Shown here one piece after another: positions 17,681 to 25,846 of a DNA stretch of 64,000 nucleotides (position 1 is the first letter of the stretch; every line of letters starts with the position of its first letter). The stretch is from an uncultured delta proteobacterium (GTDB lineage: Bacteria; Myxococcota_A; UBA9160; JAFDET01): NCBI GenBank assembly GCA_947259215.1, contig CAMYLJ010000019.1, positions 1 through 64,000 on the forward strand, written 5' to 3'. The position numbers and the translations under genes are program-made. Under the pieces are notes generated by a model. It saw only the letters and a program-made list of their open reading frames with translations, was not told where the DNA came from and ran no database searches.

Positions 17681-18859
17681 ATGTCCGCCCGGCGACCCGG
17701 CAACTTTGGAACCCACCTGCTCGACTCCGGCGTCTGCAGCCTCGAGCAGATCGAGCGCGCCACCCAGACCAAGGTGGTCTACGGGGGCCGGCTGGGGACG
17801 AACCTGGTGGAGCTGGGCCTCCTGGACGTCGAGACCGTCGAGGCGCAGCTCGCGGCCTTCCTCGGCGTGGCGGCGCCGAACGCCGCCTGGCTCGAGGCGC
17901 CGGACTCGCAGGCCCTGGCTGCGGTCCCGGCCGAGGTGGCCGCGGAGCACGGCGTGATCCCCTTGCAGCGCGAGGGTCGCCTGCTGCACGTGGCCATGCG
18001 CGATCCCACGGATCCGAGCTCGCGCGACGAGGTGGGGCGGGCGACCGGCTTCGCGATCCGCGGCTACGCGATCTCCGAGCTGCGCCTGTCCTCCCTGCTG
18101 GAGCGCCACTACGGCATCGCACCGGAGATGCGCTTCAGCGAAGGCGGTGGACCTCCGCCCGTCGACGCATCGGCGGACTACGACCCGTCCGTCAGCGGCA
18201 GCTTCAGCGAGGATCTGATCGACGAGGCGACCTTCACCTCGCTGACGGAGGGCTGGCGGCACGCGAGCCTGGGCCGGGGGGCGGAGGCCGCGACGGCCGA
18301 CGCGACGCCGGCCGAGATCGCGCTCACGCCGGCCGCGCCGGATCCCCGCGCCGACGTGGGCGACGTCGCGCGGCTCGAGGCCGAGCTGCTGCGCGCCAGC
18401 GACCGCGACGGGGTGGCGAGGGCGGCGCTCCGCCTGGCGCGGCTGCACACCCGCGCCGCGGCGCTCTTCGTCGTGCGCGGTGGGATCGTCACGGGCTTCC
18501 GCGGCGACGGCGAGCTCGTGGCCCCGGTTCTCGACGGGATCCTGCTGCCGCTGGATCTGGAGAGCGCGTTCTCGCGAGCGGCGGTCTCCGGCGATCCCGG
18601 TCGCATCCCGGCGCCCCCGGACGGCGTGGATCGGCGGATCCTGGCGGCGCTGAAGCGGGAGGACGCCTGCGAGTTCGTGGTCCACCCGGTCCGGATCCGT
18701 CACCACGTGGTCAACCTGCTGTACGCGGACAACGGCCCGGGTCCCCTGGCAGAGACGTCGCTGGCCGCGCTGGGCGCCGTCTGCGACCTGCTCTCGCGCG
18801 CCTACGCCGGCCTGATCCTGCGCCGCAAGCAGCGGCTGTCGCCGCCGTCCGCGGCCTGA
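17681..18859 (+). CDS. MshEN (GspE N-terminal) domain protein with GAF-like C-terminus
   Basis: About 392 residues. The N-terminal part, NFGTHLLDSGVCSLEQIERATQTK..GRLGTNLVELGLLDVETVEAQLAAFLGV, then LEAPDSQALAAVPAEVAAEHGVIPLQREGRLLHVAMRDPTDPSSRDEVGRATGF, matches the MshEN domain at the start of type II secretion and pilus ATPases. No Walker motifs follow, so it is not an ATPase. An acidic low-complexity linker leads to about 150 C-terminal residues that look GAF-like (ALFVVRGGIVTGFRG..FVVHPVRIRHHVVNLLYADNGPGPL). Some MshEN domains bind c-di-GMP, so a sensor or adaptor role is plausible. The ATG at 17681 was chosen; an in-frame GTG at 17660 is possible. Confidence 0.72.
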   Translation: MSARRPGNFGTHLLDSGVCSLEQIERATQTKVVYGGRLGTNLVELGLLDVETVEAQLAAFLGVAAPNAAWLEAPDSQALAAVPAEVAAEHGVIPLQREGRLLHVAMRDPTDPSSRDEVGRATGFAIRGYAISELRLSSLLERHYGIAPEMRFSEGGGPPPVDASADYDPSVSGSFSEDLIDEATFTSLTEGWRHASLGRGAEAATADATPAEIALTPAAPDPRADVGDVARLEAELLRASDRDGVARAALRLARLHTRAAALFVVRGGIVTGFRGDGELVAPVLDGILLPLDLESAFSRAAVSGDPGRIPAPPDGVDRRILAALKREDACEFVVHPVRIRHHVVNLLYADNGPGPLAETSLAALGAVCDLLSRAYAGLILRRKQRLSPPSAA

Positions 18860-19057
18860 AACGCCGCCCGAAACCCCTGTCCGGACGCGGCGGTGTCTCG
18901 GCTTCTGCGCGACGGAGGGGATTTCCTTCAGTCTCTCCGGGGGCTTGGCGCGTATCTCTCGTGCAACTTCTCGCTCAATCCGGTCTTTGCCCGATCCGAT
19001 GAAGACCCTACTGCGCGTCCGCTGCGGGCGCGTTGCTGGAGGAGGGTCGGAAGCAGC

Positions 19058-19816
19058 ATGGGGTCCCCCCTGACGTCGGGGCGCGGGTTGGCGCTCGCCT
19101 GTTGGATCGGGAGCTGCCTGGCGGCGACTCCGGCGACGGGTATCACCCTCGACTGGGACGCGGTCGGCTGGCCGGGCGGCGCCGGGACGCTCAGCAACAC
19201 GTTCCTGAACGTGGGTGGGTCGACCATGGACATCACGGTCACCATCAGCGATTCGAGCCCGGCGTCCCTCAACACGGGCACCTCTCCCGTCACGAACAAC
19301 ACCTTCACGCCGCCGAGCAGCAGCGGCAACGACCTCTTCATCCAGGCCACGGGCAACAACGACGGCACCGGCGGCAACACCGGTATCGAGATCCGCCTCG
19401 ACTTCAGCGGCGCGGGCGTGACCAGCCTGAACTTCGACCTCTACGACGTCGACCTGGGCGGGAACCCCTGGACCGACGTCCTGATCATCCGCGCCACCCC
19501 GGCCGGCGGAGGCGTGCCGATCCTGCCGACCAGCGTCACCGCTCCCCCCACTGCGACCCCGAGCTGGAGCTACGATCCGGTGGCGGGACAGGTGACCGGC
19601 ACCGGCGGAGCCGCCTCCAACAGCGACAACGGCACGGTGGAGATCGACTTCGCGACGCCCATCACGAGCGTCACGGTCGAGTACCTGAACGGGGACGACT
19701 TCGGCGGGAACCAGTGGATCGGGATCGGCGACCTGATCTTCGCGCCCGAGCCCGGCCCGACCTGGCTGGTCCTGAGCGTGCTCGCCGCGTTCGCCTGCAT
19801 CCGCCGGCGACGCTGA
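19058..19816 (+). CDS. PEP-CTERM sorting-signal protein, secreted, function unknown
   Basis: A 252-residue exported protein with a signal peptide (residues 1-28, ending near TPATG). The body is Gly/Ser/Thr/Asn-rich and beta-rich (TLDWDAVGW, TNNTFTPPSSSGNDLFIQATGNNDG, DFGGNQWIGIGDLIF). It ends APEPGPTWLVLSVLAAFACIRRRR: a PEP motif, a hydrophobic helix and an Arg cluster, the PEP-CTERM signal that is cut by an exosortase. No exosortase gene lies in this window, so one is expected elsewhere. PEP-CTERM proteins usually go to the extracellular matrix. GGAGGAGG about 13 bases upstream supports the ATG at 19058. Confidence 0.78.
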   Translation: MGSPLTSGRGLALACWIGSCLAATPATGITLDWDAVGWPGGAGTLSNTFLNVGGSTMDITVTISDSSPASLNTGTSPVTNNTFTPPSSSGNDLFIQATGNNDGTGGNTGIEIRLDFSGAGVTSLNFDLYDVDLGGNPWTDVLIIRATPAGGGVPILPTSVTAPPTATPSWSYDPVAGQVTGTGGAASNSDNGTVEIDFATPITSVTVEYLNGDDFGGNQWIGIGDLIFAPEPGPTWLVLSVLAAFACIRRRR

Positions 19817-19883
19817 GCCCCTGCTGCGCGCGGGCTCGCCCGCGCCGCCCGATCGCGTAGCCTCCGGGCGAGGAGGGCGAGCC

Positions 19884-19913
19884 ATGGCGGCGCGGGCGGA
19901 CATCCGAGCGTGA
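19884..19913 (+). CDS. Nine-codon coupled minigene (MAARADIRA)
   Basis: ATG at 19884 is preceded by AGGAGG at 19871-19876, 7 bases away. The frame encodes MAARADIRA and its TGA (19911-19913) overlaps the GTG start (19910) of the nucleotidyltransferase gene as GTGA. The large gene has no good Shine-Dalgarno of its own at the usual distance. The tiny frame therefore probably loads ribosomes that restart at GTG. The peptide itself need not matter. Confidence 0.5.
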   Translation: MAARADIRA

Positions 19914-20644
19914 GGGCCCTGGTGCTGGCGGCTGGCTGGGCCACCCGCCTGGGGGCCCTGGCCGCGGATCGGCCCAAGCACCTGCTGCCCGTCGGACGCA
20001 CCACGCCGCTCGACCGGGTGGTGGAGCAGCTCGACGCGGTCGCCGCCGTGGCCCGCATCGACGTGGTGACCCACGAGCGCTTCCGGCCCGCCTTCGACGC
20101 CTGGGGCGCCCGGCGCACGACCCGCGCCGCGCTCGCGGTGCGCAGCAACGGCACCCGCACGCCCGAGAGCCGGCTCGGCGCGGTAGGCGACCTGGCGCGC
20201 TACCTGGAGCAGGAGTCCCCGGGCGAGCCGCTGCTCGTGCTCGGTGGCGACATGCTCTTCGACTTCGCCCTGGACGCCCTGGCGGAGGTGGCCCGGCGCG
20301 AGCCGGTCACCGCCGTCTACGACGTGGGCTCGCCGGATCTCGCGCGCCGCTACGCCAGCGTGTCCCTGGACGCCACGGGCCGCGTGACGCGCTTTCGCGA
20401 GAAGGACCCGCGGCCGACGGGCACGCTCGCCGCGCCGGCGATCTACGGGCTGCCCCCGGACGCCCAGGACGACGTGGGCCGCTACCTGGCAGAGGGCGAG
20501 CCCCCGGACAACCTGGGCTTCCTGATGCAGTGGTGGGTGGGACGCCGCGTCGTGCGCGGTGTCCGGGTGCGCGGCTCCTGGATCGACGTGGGCAGCCCCG
20601 ACGAGTACGCGCGGGCCGTGCGCGAGTTCGGAAACGACGGCTAG
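19910..20644 (+). CDS. Sugar-phosphate nucleotidyltransferase
   Basis: A 244-residue enzyme beginning at GTG (VRALVLAAGWATRLGALAADRPKHLLPVG). This is the nucleotide-binding opening of NDP-sugar pyrophosphorylases, with Trp-Ala in place of the usual Gly-x-Gly and the catalytic Arg and Lys kept. LLVLGGDMLFDFALDAL carries the metal/nucleotide Asp, and GSWIDVGSPDEYARAV is the usual C-terminal segment. It would join NTP and a sugar-1-phosphate to give an NDP-sugar for polysaccharide or lipid glycosylation. The exact sugar and base cannot be read. It is shorter than RfbA-type enzymes (about 290). Its stop overlaps that of the convergent transporter gene. Confidence 0.83.
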   Translation: MRALVLAAGWATRLGALAADRPKHLLPVGRTTPLDRVVEQLDAVAAVARIDVVTHERFRPAFDAWGARRTTRAALAVRSNGTRTPESRLGAVGDLARYLEQESPGEPLLVLGGDMLFDFALDALAEVARREPVTAVYDVGSPDLARRYASVSLDATGRVTRFREKDPRPTGTLAAPAIYGLPPDAQDDVGRYLAEGEPPDNLGFLMQWWVGRRVVRGVRVRGSWIDVGSPDEYARAVREFGNDG

Positions 20645-22032
20645 GCCGACTCGGGCTCCTCTCCCGCGGCCTCTCCCTCGGCCTCTGCCTCTCCCTCGGG
20701 CGGGGCCTGGGCCGGCATGTGCTCCACGCGCAGGCGCGCGATCCGGCGCTGCGCGACCTCGAGCACCGTCAGCCGGAAGTCCTCCACCATCACCACGTCG
20801 CCCTTCTCGGGGAGCCGGCCGAGCTGTGCCACCACGTGTCCGCCCAGGGTGTCCTCGGCCTCGTGGTCCAGCTCGAGACCCAGTACCGCGTCCGCCTCGG
20901 GCAGCGGCAGGCCGCCGTTCACCTCCCAGCGGCCGGGCGCCAGCTCGCGCACGCCGCGGACCGGAGCGTCGAACTCGTCGGCGATGGGCCCCACGATCTT
21001 CTCGATCGCGTCCTCCAGGAAGACCATGCCGGTGGCCGTGCCGTGCTCGTCCAGCACGATCGCCACGTGGTTGCGCCGTCGCTGGAACTCGACGATCAGC
21101 TCCGAGAGCGGCGTCGTCTCCGACACGAACACCGGGGGATGGGCCAGGGCGCGGAGGTCCGGCTCCGGCTCGGGGCGGCCGAAGACGTCCTTCACGTGGA
21201 CGATGCCCACCACCGAGTCCAGGCCGTCCTCGCACAGGGGCAGGCGCGAGTGCCCGCTCGAGCGCAGGCGCTCCAGGTTCTCGGCGCGCCCGTCGCGCAG
21301 CGAGAGGAGTACCACGTCCAGCCGCGGCACCAGGATGTGCCGCACCTCCAGGTCGATCATCTGGAAGACGTTCTCCGAGAGCTCCCACACGCGCTCGTTG
21401 ATGTGTCCCGCCTGGGCGGAGCGCGACAGGATGTGCCGGATCTCCTCGGCCGTATGGCTCGAGTCGCCGCCGTGGTCCGGTGTGAGACCCCCCGCGCGCA
21501 GCATCCGGTTGGAGATCTCGTTCACCACCCAGATGAAGGGGCGGAAGACGGCGGCGAAACCGCGCAGGGGAATGGCGGTGTTGAGCGTCATCCGCTCGGA
21601 GCGCGCGAGGGCCCACATCTTCGGCGCCTGCTCGCCCACGGTCATGTGCAGGATCGTGATCACCGTGAAGGCCAGCACCAGCGCCACCCCGCGCAGGATC
21701 GGGTCGTCCGGGGCGACGTGGATGCCCACGGCCTCGGCGCCGGCCACGATCAGCACGGAGACGGCGGGCTCTCCCAGCGCGCCGAGCACCAGGCTGGCGA
21801 TGGTGATGCCGAGCTGACACGCGGACAGGTAGCGGTCCAGGTGCTTCAGGATGTGCTCGGCGATCTTCGCCGTGCGGTTCCCGGTGTCCGCCAGGGTGAC
21901 GATGCGCGAGCGGCGCACCTTCACCAGGGCGAACTCCGCCGCCACGAAGAACCCGTTCAGCAGCACGAAGAAGAGCGTCAGCCCGAGACGCCAGGCGACG
22001 CCGAAGAGGTCGAGGGAGTGTTGGCTTTCCAT
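20641..22032 (-). CDS. CNNM/CorC-family membrane protein (hemolysin C-like)
   Basis: A 463-residue protein. The N-terminal CNNM domain has about four hydrophobic segments (LTLFFVLLNGFFVAAEFALVKVR; YLSACQLGITIASLVLGALGEPA; VALVLAFTVITILHMTVGEQAPK). Two CBS domains follow (MIDLEVRHILVPRLDVVLLSLRDG; SETTPLSELIVEFQRRRNHVAIVLDEHGTATGMVFLEDAIEKIVG). The C-terminal CorC/HlyC domain (APGRWEVNGGLPLPEADAVLGLEL) ends in an acidic Glu/Ala tail. Relatives such as YfjD/CorC and MpfA are linked to magnesium or cobalt efflux. The last four bases overlap the stop of the convergent nucleotidyltransferase gene. Confidence 0.88.
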   Translation of the reverse strand: MESQHSLDLFGVAWRLGLTLFFVLLNGFFVAAEFALVKVRRSRIVTLADTGNRTAKIAEHILKHLDRYLSACQLGITIASLVLGALGEPAVSVLIVAGAEAVGIHVAPDDPILRGVALVLAFTVITILHMTVGEQAPKMWALARSERMTLNTAIPLRGFAAVFRPFIWVVNEISNRMLRAGGLTPDHGGDSSHTAEEIRHILSRSAQAGHINERVWELSENVFQMIDLEVRHILVPRLDVVLLSLRDGRAENLERLRSSGHSRLPLCEDGLDSVVGIVHVKDVFGRPEPEPDLRALAHPPVFVSETTPLSELIVEFQRRRNHVAIVLDEHGTATGMVFLEDAIEKIVGPIADEFDAPVRGVRELAPGRWEVNGGLPLPEADAVLGLELDHEAEDTLGGHVVAQLGRLPEKGDVVMVEDFRLTVLEVAQRRIARLRVEHMPAQAPPEGEAEAEGEAAGEEPESA

Positions 22033-22117
22033 GTGTTATCGGAGCTGAGCGCCGTGAGTCTGACGGACTCGGGACCCGCAGTCCAGCGGCGGCGCGCGTC
22101 GTGTACGATCCACGCGC

Positions 22118-22825
22118 CTAGACCCGCCTCAGCGTGACGCCGCAGAGATCCAGGCGCTCGCCGGCGCGGGCGCGATCGGCCGCCTCGACGTCGAAGCCCA
22201 TCAGGCGCTCGGCCGGACCGGGGACGAAGCGCAGGCGGCCCGGCTCGAGGGCGATCGCGAAGCCTTCGCCCTCGGCCGTCACGGGTTGGTCGAGGAGCTC
22301 TCCCCAGCGGCGGGCCAGACGCTCCGGCTCGGGGCTCGCGACCTCGGCCGCGGTGATCGTGCGCGAGACGTCGCTGCGACTCCGCTCGCTCCAGCCCGGG
22401 CCCGCCCAGTGCCAGGAGGCCGGCGGTCGCGGCTGGTCCAGGGAGAGCAGGGGGCCACCGGTGTCCTTCGGGTGCAGGTGGATCCCGGCGATGTCGTCGA
22501 GCGCGCCCTCCCAGGCCAGGCGCACGCCCTGCGCCTCCACCCGCGCGCGGTCGCGCGCCAGGTCGTCCGACTGCAGCATCAGCATGTAGCCGCCGTCGCC
22601 GCCGTCGCCGCCGTGGCGCGCCCGGTAGCGCGCCGCCGGGGCGTTCTCGACCACCGGCGACACCACCTCCAGGAAGGTGTCCCCGATCGGCAGCACCGCG
22701 TTCTCGAGTCCGAAGACCTTCACGCCCGGGTCCTGGAACGGCGCGCCGGCGCCGAGCTCCTGGGTGAGCTCGGCGACGGCACCCGCCAGGTCCTCGGCCA
22801 CCAGCACGACCTGGCGCAGCCTCAT
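22118..22825 (-). CDS. VOC-family (glyoxalase-like) protein
   Basis: A 235-residue protein. MRLRQVVLVAEDLAGAVAELTQELGAGAPFQDPGVKVFGLENAVLPIGDTFLEVVSPV is a classic first VOC beta-alpha-beta-beta-beta module. A second, weaker module runs from about residue 148 (ITAAEVASPEPERLARRWGELLDQPVT) to the end. Such proteins are dioxygenases, isomerases or glyoxalase-like enzymes, usually metal-dependent; the activity here is unknown. The start overlaps the stop of the aldo/keto reductase gene (ATGA), implying coupled expression and perhaps the same pathway. Confidence 0.8.
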   Translation of the reverse strand: MRLRQVVLVAEDLAGAVAELTQELGAGAPFQDPGVKVFGLENAVLPIGDTFLEVVSPVVENAPAARYRARHGGDGGDGGYMLMLQSDDLARDRARVEAQGVRLAWEGALDDIAGIHLHPKDTGGPLLSLDQPRPPASWHWAGPGWSERSRSDVSRTITAAEVASPEPERLARRWGELLDQPVTAEGEGFAIALEPGRLRFVPGPAERLMGFDVEAADRARAGERLDLCGVTLRRV

Positions 22826-23739
22826 GCGCCGCTCCCGGCCCGGGCCGGGCCGAAGGCCTGGCGCGCGGGCTGCATCGAGACCACGTAGAGTGGATCGCGG
22901 CCGCGCTCCGCCTCCACCAACGCGTCGCGCTCGGGCCGCGGCAGCGTCTCGAAGTGCTCGGCGGCGTCGAAGATCACCGGCCAGAGCCGCACGTCCGAGG
23001 GCAGCACCGTGGTGGCGATCGGGTGCGAGAGCGCGTAGCGCACCCGCTCGCGGATCGTCGCCGGATCCGTGTGGGGCTCGTACCAGGTGCTGTACTCCCG
23101 CCAGACGCCGTCGGCCCAGGGGCCGCGGGCGATCGCCTTGATGCCGATGGCGCCGACACCGCGGCGTTCGGCGGTCTCCAGCAGCGGGCGGTAGTCGAGG
23201 GCCGGGTCCGGGTCGGCCGCCTGGAGCGGGTTCAAGGGGAACATCACGCTGTCGAAGGGATAGCGCTCCAGGGCCTCGCGCAACACGCCGCAGTGGTGGC
23301 CCGTGATCCCGAGAAAACGCACGCGTCCCGCGTCTCGGGCCTCTTCGAAGGCCGCGATGGCGCCGCGGGGGCCGAGCACCTGCTCCAGCTCGACGCGGCT
23401 CGAGAGGGCGTGGCACTGGTAGAGATCGAGCCGGTCCGTGCGCAGGCGCTCGAGCGAGCGGGCCAGCTCCTCCCGCGCGCCAACGGCGCGGCGCTCGCGG
23501 GTCTTGCAGGCCAGGAACATGCGCTCGCGGTGGCGCTCCACCGATGGGCCGAGGCGCAGCTCGGCGTCGCCGTAGGAGGGCGCCACGTCGAAATGGTTGA
23601 CGCCGCGGGCGAGGGCGTCCTCGACGGCGGCGTCCGCGTCCGTCTGGTCCAGGGGCCAGAGCGCGGCGGCGCCGAAGGCCAGCAGCGACGAGGCGTGGCC
23701 GGTGCGGCCGAGCGGGCGGGTGGCGAGACTCGCGGGCAC
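22822..23739 (-). CDS. Aldo/keto reductase
   Basis: A 305-residue TIM-barrel reductase. RPLGRTGHASSLLAFGAAALW is the usual opening. GVNHFDVAPSYGDAELRLG holds the catalytic Asp and Tyr, and FLACKTRERR the catalytic Lys. LDLYQCHAL has His-like tetrad placement. The NADPH-binding C-terminal region reads GVGAIGIKAIARGPW. The enzyme would reduce an aldehyde or ketone; the substrate is unknown. It is the first gene of a two-gene unit with the VOC protein and reads in the same direction as the GMC block upstream. Confidence 0.87.
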   Translation of the reverse strand: MPASLATRPLGRTGHASSLLAFGAAALWPLDQTDADAAVEDALARGVNHFDVAPSYGDAELRLGPSVERHRERMFLACKTRERRAVGAREELARSLERLRTDRLDLYQCHALSSRVELEQVLGPRGAIAAFEEARDAGRVRFLGITGHHCGVLREALERYPFDSVMFPLNPLQAADPDPALDYRPLLETAERRGVGAIGIKAIARGPWADGVWREYSTWYEPHTDPATIRERVRYALSHPIATTVLPSDVRLWPVIFDAAEHFETLPRPERDALVEAERGRDPLYVVSMQPARQAFGPARAGSGA

Positions 23740-23773
23740 GCTCCCAGTCTACCCCGGCCCCGGTACCCCGGCC

Positions 23774-24382
23774 CTAGCCGCCGCGCGGCACGAGCATGGC
23801 GTCGTCGATTCCGACGCCGACCCCGCCGAACGGGCCCGGGTAGCCGATGGCGGCGTGGGACGCCGGGTCCGCGTAGAACGCCAGGCAGGCCAGGGTCTTG
23901 ATCCCGGCGTAGAGCTGGCGCTGCAGGTCCCAGCGGCCGTTCTGGAGGTCCGCCAGGACGCGGTCCTGGGCGGCGGCGTCGAGGGCGCTGAAGAGACGCA
24001 GCTTCGCCGCCAGCGGCCAGACCCCGAACTCCAGGGTCAGCAGCGCCGTCTGGAGCAGCTCGCCGCTCGGTCCGAAGCGGGCGAGCCAGTCGTCGGCCAG
24101 CGCGGCGGGGTCGATGCCCCCCGCGCCGATCCGCCTGGCGCCGTCGGGGCCGACGATGCGCCGGGTGGCGAGGTTGAAGGTGAGGTAGGTCCGCGGCGAG
24201 AGGACCCGCAGCGCGCGGCCGGGGGGCGGACCGAGCGCGGCGGACACGGAGGACGGGGCCCCGCAGCCCAGGGGAAGCAGGCCCGCCGCGGCGGCGGCGC
24301 CGACCGCGCGCAGGAAGCCGCGGCGGTCGAGGGCGGCGACCGCGTCGGCCAGGGCGGGCGGCGGCACGCCGGGCCCGCTCAC
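23774..24382 (-). CDS. Gluconate 2-dehydrogenase subunit 3-like protein with Tat-type signal
   Basis: A 202-residue protein from a GTG start that overlaps the upstream GMC stop (GTGA). DRRGFLRAVGAAAAAGLLPLGC is a twin-arginine-type leader with a Cys that may be lipidated, so export to the periplasm is likely. The body (LTFNLATRRIVG..LADDWLARFGPSGELLQTALLTLEFGVWPLAAKLRLFSAL..YAGIKTLACLAFYADPASHAAIGYPGP) matches the small subunit of FAD-dependent GMC dehydrogenases. It may carry the folded flavoprotein across the membrane, since the GMC partner has no leader of its own. Compare the leaderless homologue at 2760-3245. Confidence 0.75.
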   Translation of the reverse strand: MSGPGVPPPALADAVAALDRRGFLRAVGAAAAAGLLPLGCGAPSSVSAALGPPPGRALRVLSPRTYLTFNLATRRIVGPDGARRIGAGGIDPAALADDWLARFGPSGELLQTALLTLEFGVWPLAAKLRLFSALDAAAQDRVLADLQNGRWDLQRQLYAGIKTLACLAFYADPASHAAIGYPGPFGGVGVGIDDAMLVPRGG

Positions 24383-25839
24383 GCGCCGATCCCCGTGGTG
24401 ATGCGCAGGGCGTTGGCCAGGATCGTGATCTGCGGGTTCACGCCGGTGTTGGTGGGGAGCGCCGAGCCGTCCACGACGTAGAGGCCCGTGGCGCCAAAGA
24501 CCGCGCCGCGCACGTCGCAGACGGCGCGCTCCGGCGTGCGCCCCATCGCCGCGCCGCCGAAGAGGTGCACGGCGTAGAGGCCCGCCAGCCCGGCCGGTGT
24601 CAGGCGCTCGGGCAGGACCGTGTCGATCTGGTCCTCGCGCACGAGCGGGGCATGCTCGAGGAGCGGCAGGTAGACCTCCTCGGCGCCCGCGGCGAGGTAG
24701 CAGCGCGCGGCCGCCACCACGCCTTCTCGCAGGCGGGCCAGGTCTTCGGCCCGAAGCGCGTAGTGGAAGCGGCCGCGGCCCGCGGCATCCAGCTCGATGC
24801 GTCCGCGCGCGCGGTCGCGCAGCAGCACCACCGTGCGCGCCAGGTAGGGCAGGGCGCGCATGGCCGCCTCGTGGCGGGATCCGAAGCCGGGCAGCGCCAT
24901 GGCGGTCGCCACCGGGTGCACCGCGGTGTTCTCGAGCATGAAGCCCGGGCCGCCGTGGCCGAAGACGTCGGCGAACTCCGTGATCCCCCAGAGCATCGTG
25001 GGTCCGTAGTAGCCGTGCACCGGCTCCGGGAAGCGCGCCGCCACGTAGAGGCTCGAGTGGAGCTGGAGACCCCGTCCGACGTTCGGGTTGCGCTCGCCGA
25101 GGCCGCTCCGCAGCAGTAGCGCCGGCGTCTCGAGCACGCCGGCGGCGGCGCAGGCCAGCGGTGTCTCCACCCGTACGCGCGCGCCGTCGGCGCGGCGGGC
25201 CTCCACCGCGCGCACGGCGCCCGCCTCCAGCACGATGCGCTCGGCGCGCGTCTCGGCCAGCACCTGCGCGCCCGCCCGTTGCGCGCGCGGCACGTAGGTG
25301 AGGAGCGTCGACTGCTTGGCGCCCGTGGGGCAGCCGAAGTTGCACAGACCCTGGTTGGAGCAGCCCGCGACGTTGCGGTGCATGCCCTCGTTGGCCCAGC
25401 CGAGGCGGTCGGCGCCCTCCGCCAGGCGGGCGGCGTTCTTGTTCACGCGGCCCGGCGTCACCGGGCTCGCGTGGACGTCGCGCCAGGCCTGGCCGACCCA
25501 CGGGTCCCAGCGGTCGGGGCGAAGCCCGTCGAGGCCGTGCTCGTCGCGCCAGGCGGCCAGCACCTCGGGTGGTGTCGGCCAGCAGAGGGCGTCGTTCACC
25601 ACCGTCGAGCCACCGACGCAGGCGCCGGCGTAGATCGCCTGGCCGGTGCCCTCGACGGCGGTGTTGTGGAAGAGGCGCGCGAGCATCTCGCCCTCGCGGC
25701 CGTTGAAGTCGGCGGTGCCCAGGGAGGGGCCCGCCTCCAGCACGAGCACGCGGCGGCCGCTCTCGGCCAGGCTGGCGGCGGCCGGGCCGCCCCCGGCTCC
25801 GCTCCCGATCACCACGGCGTCCGCGCGCAGGCGCTCCAC
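24379..25839 (-). CDS. GMC-family FAD-dependent oxidoreductase (second copy)
   Basis: A 486-residue flavoprotein. VIGSGAGGGPAAASLAESGRRVLVLEAGPS is the FAD-binding motif. CSNQGLCNFGCPTGAKQSTLLTYVPRA is a Cys-rich segment typical of alcohol- and cholesterol-oxidising GMC enzymes. HLFGGAAMGRTPERAVCDVRG and TNTGVNPQITILANALR supply the active-site His and Asn. No leader is seen; it could be exported with its Tat-type partner encoded next. It differs strongly from the 3254-4858 enzyme, so the two modules are not a recent duplication. The substrate is unknown. Confidence 0.87.
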   Translation of the reverse strand: MERLRADAVVIGSGAGGGPAAASLAESGRRVLVLEAGPSLGTADFNGREGEMLARLFHNTAVEGTGQAIYAGACVGGSTVVNDALCWPTPPEVLAAWRDEHGLDGLRPDRWDPWVGQAWRDVHASPVTPGRVNKNAARLAEGADRLGWANEGMHRNVAGCSNQGLCNFGCPTGAKQSTLLTYVPRAQRAGAQVLAETRAERIVLEAGAVRAVEARRADGARVRVETPLACAAAGVLETPALLLRSGLGERNPNVGRGLQLHSSLYVAARFPEPVHGYYGPTMLWGITEFADVFGHGGPGFMLENTAVHPVATAMALPGFGSRHEAAMRALPYLARTVVLLRDRARGRIELDAAGRGRFHYALRAEDLARLREGVVAAARCYLAAGAEEVYLPLLEHAPLVREDQIDTVLPERLTPAGLAGLYAVHLFGGAAMGRTPERAVCDVRGAVFGATGLYVVDGSALPTNTGVNPQITILANALRITTGIGA

Positions 25840-25846
25840 CGCGGGA

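Noticed and set aside
18945..18966. Sigma-54-like TTGGC...GTGC sequence before the PEP-CTERM gene
   Set aside because: The GG-to-GC gap is 14 bases instead of the required 10, so it does not fit a -24/-12 promoter.
17468..21820. Minus-strand extension of the M48 frame to a 2495-codon open frame
   Set aside because: Upstream of 17467 the frame runs antisense through five better-supported genes. Its translation is Arg/Gly/Ala-rich shadow sequence typical of 70% GC DNA. The real gene starts at 17467 with a hydrophobic N-terminus.
22091..22118. GCGCGT/ACGCGC hairpin downstream of the VOC gene as a terminator
   Set aside because: Short stem in GC-rich sequence with no T-run; too likely by chance to call.
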